A stretch of 64,000 bases of DNA from Hafnia alvei (lineage in GTDB: Bacteria > Pseudomonadota > Gammaproteobacteria > Enterobacterales > Enterobacteriaceae): assembly GCF_964063325.1 (NCBI RefSeq), contig NZ_OZ061315.1:1736001-1800000 (forward strand), read 5' to 3'. The notes under the pieces were generated by a model. The model was not told where the DNA came from and did no database searches. It saw only the letters and a program-made list of their open reading frames with translations. This document shows positions 55,635-63,424 of the stretch, one piece after another. A program made the position numbers and the translations under genes. How positions within the stretch are numbered: position 1 is the stretch's first letter; each line of letters opens with the position of its first letter.

Positions 55635-57689
55635 ATGGAACTGAGAGCAACCAAAATGGGCCAACATCTGGCTCAGCATCCTTATAACCGCGTCAGATTG
55701 CTGAATGCGGGCGTTGAGGTGAGCGGCGATCGCCATGAGTACCTTATTCCGTTTAACCAATTGGTCGCCATTCATTGCAAACGAGGCATTGTGTGGGGCG
55801 AATTAGAGTTTGAACTGCCTGAAGCCAAGGTGGTACGTTTGCACGGCACCGATTGGCAAGAAACCCAGCGCTTTTATCACCACCTCCAGCAAAGCTGGCA
55901 GACGTGGAGCGATGAAATGGCGCAGATCAGCGCCGACGTACTTTCTGCGCAGGTCGCCGAGCTAGAACAGCTCAATCAACAAGATCGCTGGCTCAAACGC
56001 AGTGAACTCACCGATATTGGCACCATGATTAAGGGCTGTTTCGAAGCCATCCCTTTGCCGCAGCAGCGCCTTGAAGAGTTTGACAGCTGCCGTGAACGCT
56101 ACCGCTATTGCCTGAGGTGGCTGCAGTATGGCTTAAAAATGGTTGATGAACGTAATCAACAATGGACCAAGCGCATGCTGTCAGAGCACGCCGATTTCTT
56201 CGAGCAGGTAGAAAGCCAGCCGTTAAATCCGTCTCAGGCACAGGCCGTGGTGAACGGTGAAAATGGCGTTCTGGTGCTGGCTGGCGCCGGAAGTGGAAAA
56301 ACATCCGTGCTGGTGGCGCGTGCAGGTTGGTTATTGCTGCGCAAGGAGGCCACTCCAGAGCAGATCCTGCTGCTCGCCTTTGGGCGTAAAGCCGCAGAAG
56401 AGATGAATGATCGTATCAAAGAACGTTTGCATACGGCAGATATTCAGGCCAAAACCTTTCATGCTTTAGCGCTGCAAATTATCAATCATACCGGCAAGAA
56501 AACCATCAACATCAGTAAGCTTGAGGGCGACGCGCAGGCTAGGCAAAAGCTGTTGGTGAAAACCTGGCAGCAAGAGTGTGCGGCCAAAAAAGCGCAGGCC
56601 AAGGGCTGGCGCCAATGGTTAACCGAAGATCTGGATTGGCAGGTCGAAGAGGAAAATTACTGGCAGGACAAAAAGCTGGCGATGCGTTTAGCCCCCAAAT
56701 TGGAGCGCTGGGTAGGGTTGATGCGTGAGCATGGTGGTTCGCAGGCGCAGATGATTGAAGGTGCGCCAGAAGAAATCCGCGATTTATTCCAAAAGCGCAT
56801 TCGCTTGATGGCTCCGTTACTCAAAGCGTGGAAAGCGGCACTGAAAGATGAAGGCGCAGTGGATTTCCCTGGTTTGATACAGCAGGCGATTGCGGTGCTG
56901 GATAAAGGGCGTTTTATTAGCCCGTGGAAACATATTCTGGTCGATGAATTTCAGGATATCTCACCGCAGCGCGCAAGGTTGCTTGAAGCGCTGCGTAAGC
57001 AAAACTCACGCACAAACCTGTTTGCCGTTGGAGATGACTGGCAGGCGATCTATCGTTTCAGCGGTGCCGAACTTTCGCTCACCACTGCGTTTACTCAGCA
57101 TTTTGGTGACAGCGACCGGCGTGAACTCGATACCACATATCGCTTTAACCGCCGGATCGGTGAGATAGCCAATGGTTTTATCCAGCAAAACCCTCATCAG
57201 CTACGCAAAGCACTAAATAGCTTGTCTGAAGGGCCGAAGAAAGCGGTGACGATTCTGCCGCAAGAACGGTTAGAGGATCTGCTAAACAAGCTCAGCGGCT
57301 ACGTAAAACCTGAAGAGCGGATCCTGATCCTAGCGCGCTACCGGTATCTCAAACCGGATGTATTAGATAAAGCCGCTACACGCTGGCCTAAACTCAATAT
57401 GGAATTTACGACTATTCACGCCAGCAAAGGACAGCAGGCTGACTATGTGATTATTTTAGGCTTACAAGAGGGCAAAGATGGCTTCCCAGCGACAACGGGC
57501 GAGTCCGTCATTGAACAGGTTCTGTTGCCACAGAGTGAAGATTTCCCAGACGCTGAAGAACGTAGATTGCTTTATGTTGCGTTAACGCGAGCACGCCATC
57601 AAGTGTGGCTGATGCAGGATGTCGATAAGCCGTCGGTATTTGTTGAACAGCTCAAGCGGCTGGGCGCAGCGGTACAGCGCAAGCCATAA
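55635..57689 (+). CDS. helD: DNA helicase IV
   Basis: HelD is a UvrD-type superfamily 1 helicase with 3'-5' activity. The product is 684 residues, exactly as in E. coli. The N-terminal domain contains SGDRHEYLIPFNQLVAIHCK. Walker A LAGAGSGKTS lies near 215, Walker B VDEFQDISPQRARLL near 437, and motif VI LLYVALTRARHQVWL near 650. I chose the ATG at 55635 (MELRATKMGQHLAQHPYNR); the open frame upstream is not conserved. It ends in a strong terminator. Confidence 0.96.
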   Translation: MELRATKMGQHLAQHPYNRVRLLNAGVEVSGDRHEYLIPFNQLVAIHCKRGIVWGELEFELPEAKVVRLHGTDWQETQRFYHHLQQSWQTWSDEMAQISADVLSAQVAELEQLNQQDRWLKRSELTDIGTMIKGCFEAIPLPQQRLEEFDSCRERYRYCLRWLQYGLKMVDERNQQWTKRMLSEHADFFEQVESQPLNPSQAQAVVNGENGVLVLAGAGSGKTSVLVARAGWLLLRKEATPEQILLLAFGRKAAEEMNDRIKERLHTADIQAKTFHALALQIINHTGKKTINISKLEGDAQARQKLLVKTWQQECAAKKAQAKGWRQWLTEDLDWQVEEENYWQDKKLAMRLAPKLERWVGLMREHGGSQAQMIEGAPEEIRDLFQKRIRLMAPLLKAWKAALKDEGAVDFPGLIQQAIAVLDKGRFISPWKHILVDEFQDISPQRARLLEALRKQNSRTNLFAVGDDWQAIYRFSGAELSLTTAFTQHFGDSDRRELDTTYRFNRRIGEIANGFIQQNPHQLRKALNSLSEGPKKAVTILPQERLEDLLNKLSGYVKPEERILILARYRYLKPDVLDKAATRWPKLNMEFTTIHASKGQQADYVIILGLQEGKDGFPATTGESVIEQVLLPQSEDFPDAEERRLLYVALTRARHQVWLMQDVDKPSVFVEQLKRLGAAVQRKP

Positions 57690-57716
57690 AAAATGGGGAC
57701 TTAAGTCCCCATTTTT
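57688..57716. terminator. Bidirectional terminator between helD and mgsA
   Basis: AAATGGGGACTT-AAGTCCCCATTT is a perfect palindrome overlapping the helD stop codon, with A and T runs outside. Confidence 0.9.
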
Positions 57717-57733
57717 GTATCTATTTCCCAGAT

Positions 57734-58192
57734 TTACTTCAAACGCTCGGCTAAATAGCGCTGGTAGTCGGGGATCGCGATCTCAACTTCGTCTTTAAAC
57801 ATCGGGGAGCTAATCAGGAAATCGGCTGTTGAACGGTTATTAGCGACGGGAATATTCCAAACCGTAGCCAAGCGCAGCAACGCTTTGACATCGGGATCGT
57901 GTGGAACCGCATTAAGAGGATCCCAGAAGAAAATCAGCATATCGATTTTCCCTTCCGAAATCAGAGAACCCACCTGCTGATCGCCGCCCATTGGGCCACT
58001 GAGCATGCTGTTTACAGGAATGCCGGTTGCGCGCTGGATAAGATTACCCGTGGTACCGGTAGCAGAAAGTTGATGCTGTGCCAGCTGATCGCGGTTTGCT
58101 TGCACCCAGCTCAGTAGCGCCTGTTTACAGTGATCGTGAGCAACAAGCGCGATATGTTTTTTCTTAGCAATAGTGCGGGTGGTGAGTTCCAT
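57734..58192 (-). CDS. mgsA: Methylglyoxal synthase
   Basis: MgsA converts dihydroxyacetone phosphate to methylglyoxal and phosphate. The 152-residue product matches E. coli. Catalytic and binding residues His19 (LVAHDHCK), Asp71 (GPMGGDQQVG) and His98 (AVPHDPDVK) are in place. I chose the ATG at 58192 (MELTTRTIAKKKHIAL), preceded by GTCTAGAC; a start six codons earlier is not conserved. GloC, which detoxifies the product, is encoded about 36 kb away in this window. Confidence 0.96.
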   Translation of the reverse strand: MELTTRTIAKKKHIALVAHDHCKQALLSWVQANRDQLAQHQLSATGTTGNLIQRATGIPVNSMLSGPMGGDQQVGSLISEGKIDMLIFFWDPLNAVPHDPDVKALLRLATVWNIPVANNRSTADFLISSPMFKDEVEIAIPDYQRYLAERLK

Positions 58193-58296
58193 GTCTAGAC
58201 CTTTAGCCAATCATATGAATTCACACACAATACAATAAGGTTGCTCACCATAATCAGACAAGACGCAAAAAAAAAGGCTGCTTGACGATTAATTCA

Positions 58297-58806
58297 TCAC
58301 TTTTGTGTTTTTTTGATCAGCGCAGGCAGAGCGGCTGAGGCATCGGAGAGGTTATAGCGCTGCATAGCTTGTTCATAGTTTGCTAACAGCGGCTGGCTGA
58401 TATGCAAAACATCGGATTTATACTCCACCGGAATACCACGGTTATTCAATAAATCGAAGCTGAGGTTTTTCTCAAACGCGCGAACGTCATGTTCATTAAG
58501 CAGCTTGGGAATTTTAATGCTGATTGAGGTGTAGTCGCATACGTCAAAGACCACCACTAAAGGTACCGAGGTGAACATCCGCTGGTGCTGTCCCGCAGGG
58601 GGAACCATTTTCTCCACGCGGAACAATATTTGATGAACACCGCCGTTGAGTTCCAAACTATCGGCGCTTTTAAATAGGGCACTAGGCAGCTGCTGGCCAT
58701 CAACGGCCAGAAGTTCAACTTCTGAGCTAAACTTTAAGGTAGTAGCAAAAACGGACTGGCTGAGCAAAAATAGCAACGCACCTGTCTGTAAAACGCGATA
58801 TCTCAT
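58297..58806 (-). CDS. csgI: DUF2057 protein, CsgI/YccT-like (short form)
   Basis: YccT (CsgI) is a periplasmic protein reported to inhibit curli formation. The 169-residue product has a signal peptide (ALLFLLSQSVFA) and a DUF2057 domain (TTLKFSSEVELLAVDGQQL, then LFRVEKM). E. coli YccT is about 220 residues; this one lacks roughly the last 50 and ends in LIKKTQK. The ATG at 58806 has GAGGG upstream. No frameshift is obvious, so it may be a natural short form. The name rests on position and the N-terminal half. Confidence 0.8.
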   Translation of the reverse strand: MRYRVLQTGALLFLLSQSVFATTLKFSSEVELLAVDGQQLPSALFKSADSLELNGGVHQILFRVEKMVPPAGQHQRMFTSVPLVVVFDVCDYTSISIKIPKLLNEHDVRAFEKNLSFDLLNNRGIPVEYKSDVLHISQPLLANYEQAMQRYNLSDASAALPALIKKTQK

Positions 58807-59007
58807 GAAACCCTCAACTATAGACTGTGCGAAGGACATTGTTCAGTAGCCTTCATGGTGTGTCAAAGTATTTTGTTGTTAATACTTATTTACATGTTAG
58901 CCGATGAATATCAAATAGAGCCACAACCACGACTCAATTAGGCTAAGCAAAGTGATAAGAATGACCCGTTTCGCTTACTCTTTGTATTTGCCACTTATGG
59001 AGCCAGC

Positions 59008-59424
59008 ATGACCGAACAACAGATCAAATCTATTCTGCAACAGGTAAAGCACATAGCGTTAGTCGGTGCGAGCGATAAACCGCATCGGGCAAGCTATGGG
59101 GTAATGGCATATCTGCTAGAGCAAGGCTATCAGGTTACGCCCGTCAGTCCCAAATTGGCAGGGCAAAACCTGCTAGGCCAGAAAGTGTATGCAACCTTGG
59201 CTGAAATACCACATCCCATTGATATGGTGGACGTATTTAGGAATTCGGAAGCGGCTTATGGCGTAGCGGAGGAGGCGATTGCGATTAAAGCTAAAGTGTT
59301 GTGGCTCCAGCTTGGTGTCATCAACGAACAGGCTGAACAGTTGGCGACAGAGGCCGGATTACAGGTTGTGATGGATCGCTGCCCTAAAATTGATATTCCG
59401 CGCTTCGGGTTAGAAAAGGCGTAA
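59008..59424 (+). CDS. yccU: CoA-binding-domain protein YccU
   Basis: This 138-residue protein (E. coli 137) is a single CoA-binding Rossmann domain with HIALVGASDKPHRASYGVM near 14, VDVFRNSEAAYGVAEEA near 72 and MDRCPKIDIPR near the end. The biochemical role is unknown. It sits between csgI and hspQ as in E. coli. GGAG precedes the start. Confidence 0.93.
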   Translation: MTEQQIKSILQQVKHIALVGASDKPHRASYGVMAYLLEQGYQVTPVSPKLAGQNLLGQKVYATLAEIPHPIDMVDVFRNSEAAYGVAEEAIAIKAKVLWLQLGVINEQAEQLATEAGLQVVMDRCPKIDIPRFGLEKA

Positions 59425-59433
59425 AACACAGAC

Positions 59434-59461
59434 AAAAAAGCCCAGAATACTGGGCTTTTTA
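59434..59461. terminator. Bidirectional terminator between yccU and hspQ
   Basis: AAAAGCCCAG-AATA-CTGGGCTTTT has A and T runs on both sides. Confidence 0.9.
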
Positions 59462-59478
59462 AAGAAAGATTCAGAACG

Positions 59479-59799
59479 TTAGTTTCTCAGCCGCGGTGCT
59501 TGTAGCTGATGACGGATTGATTCGGCTAAATCATCCATAGAAGGCTGTTCAGGATGGGCGTCGCTGTTTTCGCCATCAAGCTGCGCCTCCGCTAAATAGG
59601 TATGCACCGCCTCACCATCATCATTTTCCATCACCACGTGATACCACGGCATATGACGCAAATGTTCGTTTGCGGCTAATTCGTCGGCGTCAGGTGCGAC
59701 TTCGAGTGAATATTCAGGGTCAATATCTACCACCACACCCAATGAGCCTAACAGTTTGTGGCGTACCTGCTGTCCGATGCCAAATTTGCTGGTAATCAT
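59479..59799 (-). CDS. hspQ: Heat shock protein HspQ
   Basis: HspQ is a small heat-shock protein that acts as an allosteric activator of Lon and takes part in turnover of mutant DnaA. The 106-residue product (E. coli 105) starts MITSKFGIGQQVRHKLLG and has PWYHVVMENDDGEAVHTYLA and a conserved tail IRHQLQAPRLRN. I chose the ATG at 59799, which has AGGAGG upstream; the frame is open 17 codons further. I did not identify a sigma-32 promoter with confidence. Confidence 0.94.
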   Translation of the reverse strand: MITSKFGIGQQVRHKLLGSLGVVVDIDPEYSLEVAPDADELAANEHLRHMPWYHVVMENDDGEAVHTYLAEAQLDGENSDAHPEQPSMDDLAESIRHQLQAPRLRN

Positions 59800-59957
59800 A
59801 ATGACCTCCTGAGAAACCGTTGCTCTTTCCCCTGTCGTTGCGGGTCGCACGAACAGGGTTTACCTATAAATATGTGGGCGGAGACGAACGTTTCAACCTT
59901 ATCCATGGTATATGCCGCTGCATGAAACCGTTCATGGCAGCGGCGATCGCTTTTTGA

Positions 59958-61151
59958 TTAACCGACTACACGGCAAGCAAAGCCTTTCAGATACAGACCT
60001 TCAGGGTAAGATGCGATAACCGGATGGTCGGCCGCCTGACGATACTGCTCTATAAATTGTACATCACGTCCAGCATCTATGGCGGCGTCGGCTAAAATTT
60101 TCTGGAACAATTCGATTGGCATCAATCCTGAGCAAGAGAAACTCAGCAAAATGCCACCGCTGTTCAGCAAGTTCATTGCCAACATATTGATATCTTTATA
60201 ACCACGGCACGCACCCGCCAGCTGACTTTTGTTTTCTACAAACTTTGGCGGGTCCATGATGATAAGGTCAAATTTACGACCTTCATCGCGGTATTTGCGT
60301 AGCAGTTGGAAAACGTCGGCACGGACGAATTCAGCTTTACTCAAATCTAGCTGGTTGAGTTCCACGTTTTGGCGAGCCACATCTAACGCCGCCTGTGAGG
60401 TGTCTACGCTAATAACGTGCTCACAGCCGCCCATCAGCGCGGACACCGCGAATGCGCCAGTGTAAGAGAAGCAGTTCAGCACTTTGGCGTTGGCGGAAAA
60501 ACGACGCGCGGCGAGTCGGCTGTCGCGCTGATCGAGATAAAAGCCAGTTTTATGGCCTTCTTTAATATCAACCAAAATCTGCATGCCGTGCTCGCGGATA
60601 GGCAATAAGGCGGGGGGTTCGTCGCCCAGCACTAAACCTTGCGCCAAAGGTAACCCCTCTTTTTTACGTACCGCAACGTCTGAACGATCGTAAATTGAGC
60701 ACTCTGGGTAGCAATGCTGCAGCGCGGCTAACAGATTAGCACGCTGGTATTCAGCGCCTGCTGAAAGCAACTGCAGGACGATGAAATTTTGGAATCGGTC
60801 GATGGTAATTCCCGGCATGCCGTCAGATTCACCGGCGATCAGGCGATAGCCTGTTAAATCATCACGCTCGGCCAGCCATGTACGCCACTGCTGAGCGGTT
60901 TGCAGACGATTGATGAAAAAGTCACGATCCACGGCTTCCTGCTGATCAAATGTCCAGACACGCGCACGGATTTGAGACTGAGGCGAAAAAGCGGCACGGG
61001 CCAGCCATTTTCCCTGAAAATCACAAACGTCGATGGTTTCACCTGAAGCAGCATTACCCTCAACGCGGGTCACTGCACCGGAGAATACCCATGGATGGCG
61101 GTGGAGTAAGGACTTTTCGCGTCCTTTGGCAAGAAATAAACGTGCGGTCAT
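59958..61151 (-). CDS. rlmI: 23S rRNA m5C1962 methyltransferase RlmI
   Basis: RlmI methylates C1962 of 23S rRNA. The 397-residue product (E. coli 396) has an N-terminal PUA domain (LHRHPWVFSGAVTRVEG near 18), a central EEHEE-type region and a methyltransferase domain. The last has VLNCFSYTGAFAVSAL near 221, LIIMDPPKF near 300 and SFSCSGLM, which holds the likely catalytic cysteine. It is divergent from acyP. Confidence 0.96.
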   Translation of the reverse strand: MTARLFLAKGREKSLLHRHPWVFSGAVTRVEGNAASGETIDVCDFQGKWLARAAFSPQSQIRARVWTFDQQEAVDRDFFINRLQTAQQWRTWLAERDDLTGYRLIAGESDGMPGITIDRFQNFIVLQLLSAGAEYQRANLLAALQHCYPECSIYDRSDVAVRKKEGLPLAQGLVLGDEPPALLPIREHGMQILVDIKEGHKTGFYLDQRDSRLAARRFSANAKVLNCFSYTGAFAVSALMGGCEHVISVDTSQAALDVARQNVELNQLDLSKAEFVRADVFQLLRKYRDEGRKFDLIIMDPPKFVENKSQLAGACRGYKDINMLAMNLLNSGGILLSFSCSGLMPIELFQKILADAAIDAGRDVQFIEQYRQAADHPVIASYPEGLYLKGFACRVVG

Positions 61152-61259
61152 GTTAGTTTTCTATGATCTATGATGAATCAGACAAATAAGGTGCGACATT
61201 GTCCGGTTATGGGACAAGAAAAGCAAATACCCAAATCACTCGGAGCTTAGGGAGGCAAT

Positions 61260-61538
61260 ATGTCAAAAGTCAGTATGGCGGCTTATGTTGCAGGTAGCGT
61301 TCAGGGCGTCGGTTTTCGCTATAACACGCAGCGTCAGGCGCGGGCGCTCAATCTTACCGGCTATGCCTACAACATGGATGATGGCCGAGTGGAGGTGGTG
61401 GCGGAAGGAGACGCCGACGCGGTCGAGCAATTGATTGAGTGGATAAAGCAGGGCGGTCCACGCGGTGCCCGAGTCGATCAGGTACTCACAGAACCGCGTT
61501 CGCTACAGAATTTCAGCCAGTTTAAAATCAAATACTGA
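61260..61538 (+). CDS. acyP: Acylphosphatase
   Basis: AcyP (YccX) hydrolyses carboxyl-phosphate bonds of acyl phosphates. The 92-residue product has the catalytic pair Arg20 (GSVQGVGFRYNTQ) and Asn38 (GYAYNMDDGRVEV). AGGGAGG precedes the start. The stop codon abuts the stop of tusE on the other strand with no gap. Confidence 0.95.
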   Translation: MSKVSMAAYVAGSVQGVGFRYNTQRQARALNLTGYAYNMDDGRVEVVAEGDADAVEQLIEWIKQGGPRGARVDQVLTEPRSLQNFSQFKIKY

Positions 61539-61868
61539 TTAAATGCATTTCACCGGCTTTGGCAAACCCGCAAGCTTGGTGGCTTGTTTGGCGGGGCCCT
61601 TAGGAAATAGACGATACAAATAGCGACTATTTCCTTTTTCCTCGCCATATTTTTGTGTCATGGCTTTTACCAGCATGCGAATGGCGGGCGACGTATTGAA
61701 CTCCATATAGAATTCACGCACAAAACGCACCACTTCCCAGTGGGCTTCGCTCAGCTCAATACCTTCTTCCATCGCCAGCAAAGGCACCAGCTCTTCGCTC
61801 CAATCGCTACTGTTCAGCAAGTAACCCTGCGCATCCGTCTCAATCTGGCGGCCAGCAAATTCTAACAT
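61539..61868 (-). CDS. tusE: Sulfurtransferase TusE
   Basis: TusE is the last carrier of the TusABCDE sulfur relay to MnmA for 2-thiouridine in tRNA. The 109-residue product (about the E. coli length) has HWEVVRFVREFYMEFNTSPA near 46, then GNSRYLYRLFPKGPAKQATK. The DsrC-like tail PKPVKCI carries the active cysteine next to the C-terminus. I chose the ATG at 61868 (MLEFAGRQIETDAQG) by homology; two ATGs a few codons upstream are possible. Confidence 0.95.
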   Translation of the reverse strand: MLEFAGRQIETDAQGYLLNSSDWSEELVPLLAMEEGIELSEAHWEVVRFVREFYMEFNTSPAIRMLVKAMTQKYGEEKGNSRYLYRLFPKGPAKQATKLAGLPKPVKCI

Positions 61869-61978
61869 CGGGATTGTATCTCTCATCGACAAATCAGCGG
61901 CTATTGTAACTCATGGAGCGGCAGCGCGGCAAAGTGAGCAATAAGGGAAGGAGAAGGGTGCAGCTCAGAAACAAGAAA

Positions 61979-61997
61979 GCCCCGCTTTTGGCGGGGC
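61979..61997 (-). terminator. yccA terminator hairpin
   Basis: GCCCCGC-CAAAA-GCGGGGC on the minus strand is followed by a CTTTCTTGTT tail. Confidence 0.75.
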
Positions 61998-61999
61998 AC

Positions 62000-62033
62000 A
62001 TTTTGTTGGGTAAAACATTTTGTTGGGTAAAAC
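62000..62033. repeat. 17-bp perfect tandem duplication
   Basis: ATTTTGTTGGGTAAAAC occurs twice in direct contact (62000-62016 and 62017-62033), between the yccA stop and its terminator. Confidence 0.95.
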
Positions 62034-62059
62034 CGTGCTACATATTCAGCTGGGCTGAA

Positions 62060-62722
62060 TTAGTTACTGCGTGCGAAACCCAAAATGCTCAACAGGCTGA
62101 TGAACAGGTTATACAGGGAAACATACAGGCCAACGGTGGCACGGATGTAGTTGGTTTCGCCGCCATGAATAATATTGCTGGTTTCCCACAGGATGGCACC
62201 CGTAGAGAACAGAATAAACAGCGCGCTAATCGCCAGCGACAACGCTGGGATCTGTAAGAACAGGTTAGCAACCACGGCAACCAGCAAAATAACAAAGCCT
62301 GCCATCATCATCCCGGAAAGGAATGACATATTTTTGCGCGTGGTCAGCACGTAGGCCGAGCAGCAGAAGAACACCGCCGCCGTACCGCCCAGCGCCAGCA
62401 TAATCAGATCGCCTGCGCCGCTGGCGATAAAGGAACTTAAAATTGGGCCAAGGGTATAGCCCATAAACCCGGTCATCGCGAACACCGCCAAAATACCGGC
62501 AGGGCGATCGGCCAAACGATAGGTTAGGAACATCAGGCCATAGAAACCAACCAGCATCAACAGCAGACCCGGAGCAGGCAACATCAGCACCGTGCTAGCC
62601 GTGGCGGTTAATGCGGAGAACGCCAGCGTCAGTGCCAGCAGAAAATAAGTATTGCGCAACACTTTATGCGTGCTCAGCAGAGAGTCGCGCGAAGATGAGC
62701 TGGAAACAACAATACGGTCCAT
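62060..62722 (-). CDS. yccA: YccA, BI-1/TMBIM family FtsH modulator
   Basis: YccA is a seven-helix inner-membrane protein of the Bax-inhibitor-1 family that is a substrate and inhibitor of FtsH, protecting SecY. The 220-residue product (E. coli 219) has a polar N-terminus (RIVVSSSSSRDSLLSTHKVL) and then seven hydrophobic segments. LYNLFISLLSILGFARSN at the C-terminus is typical. It is followed by a duplicated 17-bp stretch and a terminator. Confidence 0.95.
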   Translation of the reverse strand: MDRIVVSSSSSRDSLLSTHKVLRNTYFLLALTLAFSALTATASTVLMLPAPGLLLMLVGFYGLMFLTYRLADRPAGILAVFAMTGFMGYTLGPILSSFIASGAGDLIMLALGGTAAVFFCCSAYVLTTRKNMSFLSGMMMAGFVILLVAVVANLFLQIPALSLAISALFILFSTGAILWETSNIIHGGETNYIRATVGLYVSLYNLFISLLSILGFARSN

Positions 62723-62993
62723 AGAATTTTTCTCTTGTGTAATGAATCGATCGGAAAATTATTGATCTAGAGCAAAATAATAGAGAGGAGCACGCGCGCA
62801 CGAAAGGCGTTTTACCCTTCTTTACTTTGATTACAGTGGGAAACTATCCAAAAGAAAAGCGCGATAACGTTGATGTTTTCACCAGTGCGCTGAAAAATAA
62901 AACAAACAAACTAATAATTGGCGATTTTATCGGCATTCGAACATTCTCGTGCTTTACAAGAAATTCCTGTGCCGTTATAGTTCGTCCCGTTGC

Positions 62994-63081
62994 GGAGGAG
63001 TGGCTGAGTGGTTTAAGGCAGCGGTCTTGAAAACCGTCGAGTGTAACAGCTCCTAGAGTTCGAATCTCTACTCCTCCGCCA
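62994..63081 (+). tRNA. serT: tRNA-Ser (anticodon UGA)
   Basis: An 88-base class II tRNA. The acceptor stem GGAGGAG (62994-63000) pairs with CTCCTCC (63071-63077), the discriminator is G and CCA is encoded. The anticodon loop CTTGAAA gives UGA. A long variable arm (GAGTGTAACAGCTC) marks a serine tRNA, and TTCGAATC is the T loop. It sits after yccA as serT does in E. coli. Confidence 0.97.
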
Positions 63082-63141
63082 GATTTTAGGGAAGTCAATA
63101 ACTTACAATGAGTTTTTGGTTTATCCTGCATGAAGTGATAC

Positions 63142-63172
63142 AAAAAAAGCCCGTGATAACGGGCTTTTTTTG
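63142..63172 (+). terminator. Terminator after tRNA-Ser
   Basis: AAAAAGCCCGT-GATA-ACGGGCTTTTT has a long T run; the shape is symmetrical. Confidence 0.9.
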
Positions 63173-63217
63173 TATCTAAAATCTGAGTTTTTCATCAAAA
63201 ACCTATCCAAGTGAACC

Positions 63218-63267
63218 TGATGGCTACCGTGTAAGGTAGCCATCAATACGGGTAATTAGCTCCGTAT
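63218..63267. repeat. Two adjacent inverted repeats downstream of tRNA-Ser
   Basis: TGATGGCTACC-GTGTAA-GGTAGCCATCA (63218-63245) is an 11-bp perfect stem. ATACGG-N10-CCGTAT (63246-63267) follows at once. Neither has a T run, so they are not typical terminators. The remainder of the 63082-63424 gap shows no gene beyond the short frame listed among the findings. Confidence 0.75.
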
Positions 63268-63424
63268 AGCGTTTAAACAGTAAAGTCGGGTGATACACCC
63301 CTGCTGCAGATCTTCTTTACAGGATTGTAATCAACTGTTCCTTGCTGAGCAGTATAGGTTCAATCGCTATGCCACGCTGCTGTATAGCCCAACGACGGGC
63401 AAGCTGTTTTCTGGCGTTGGCGTT

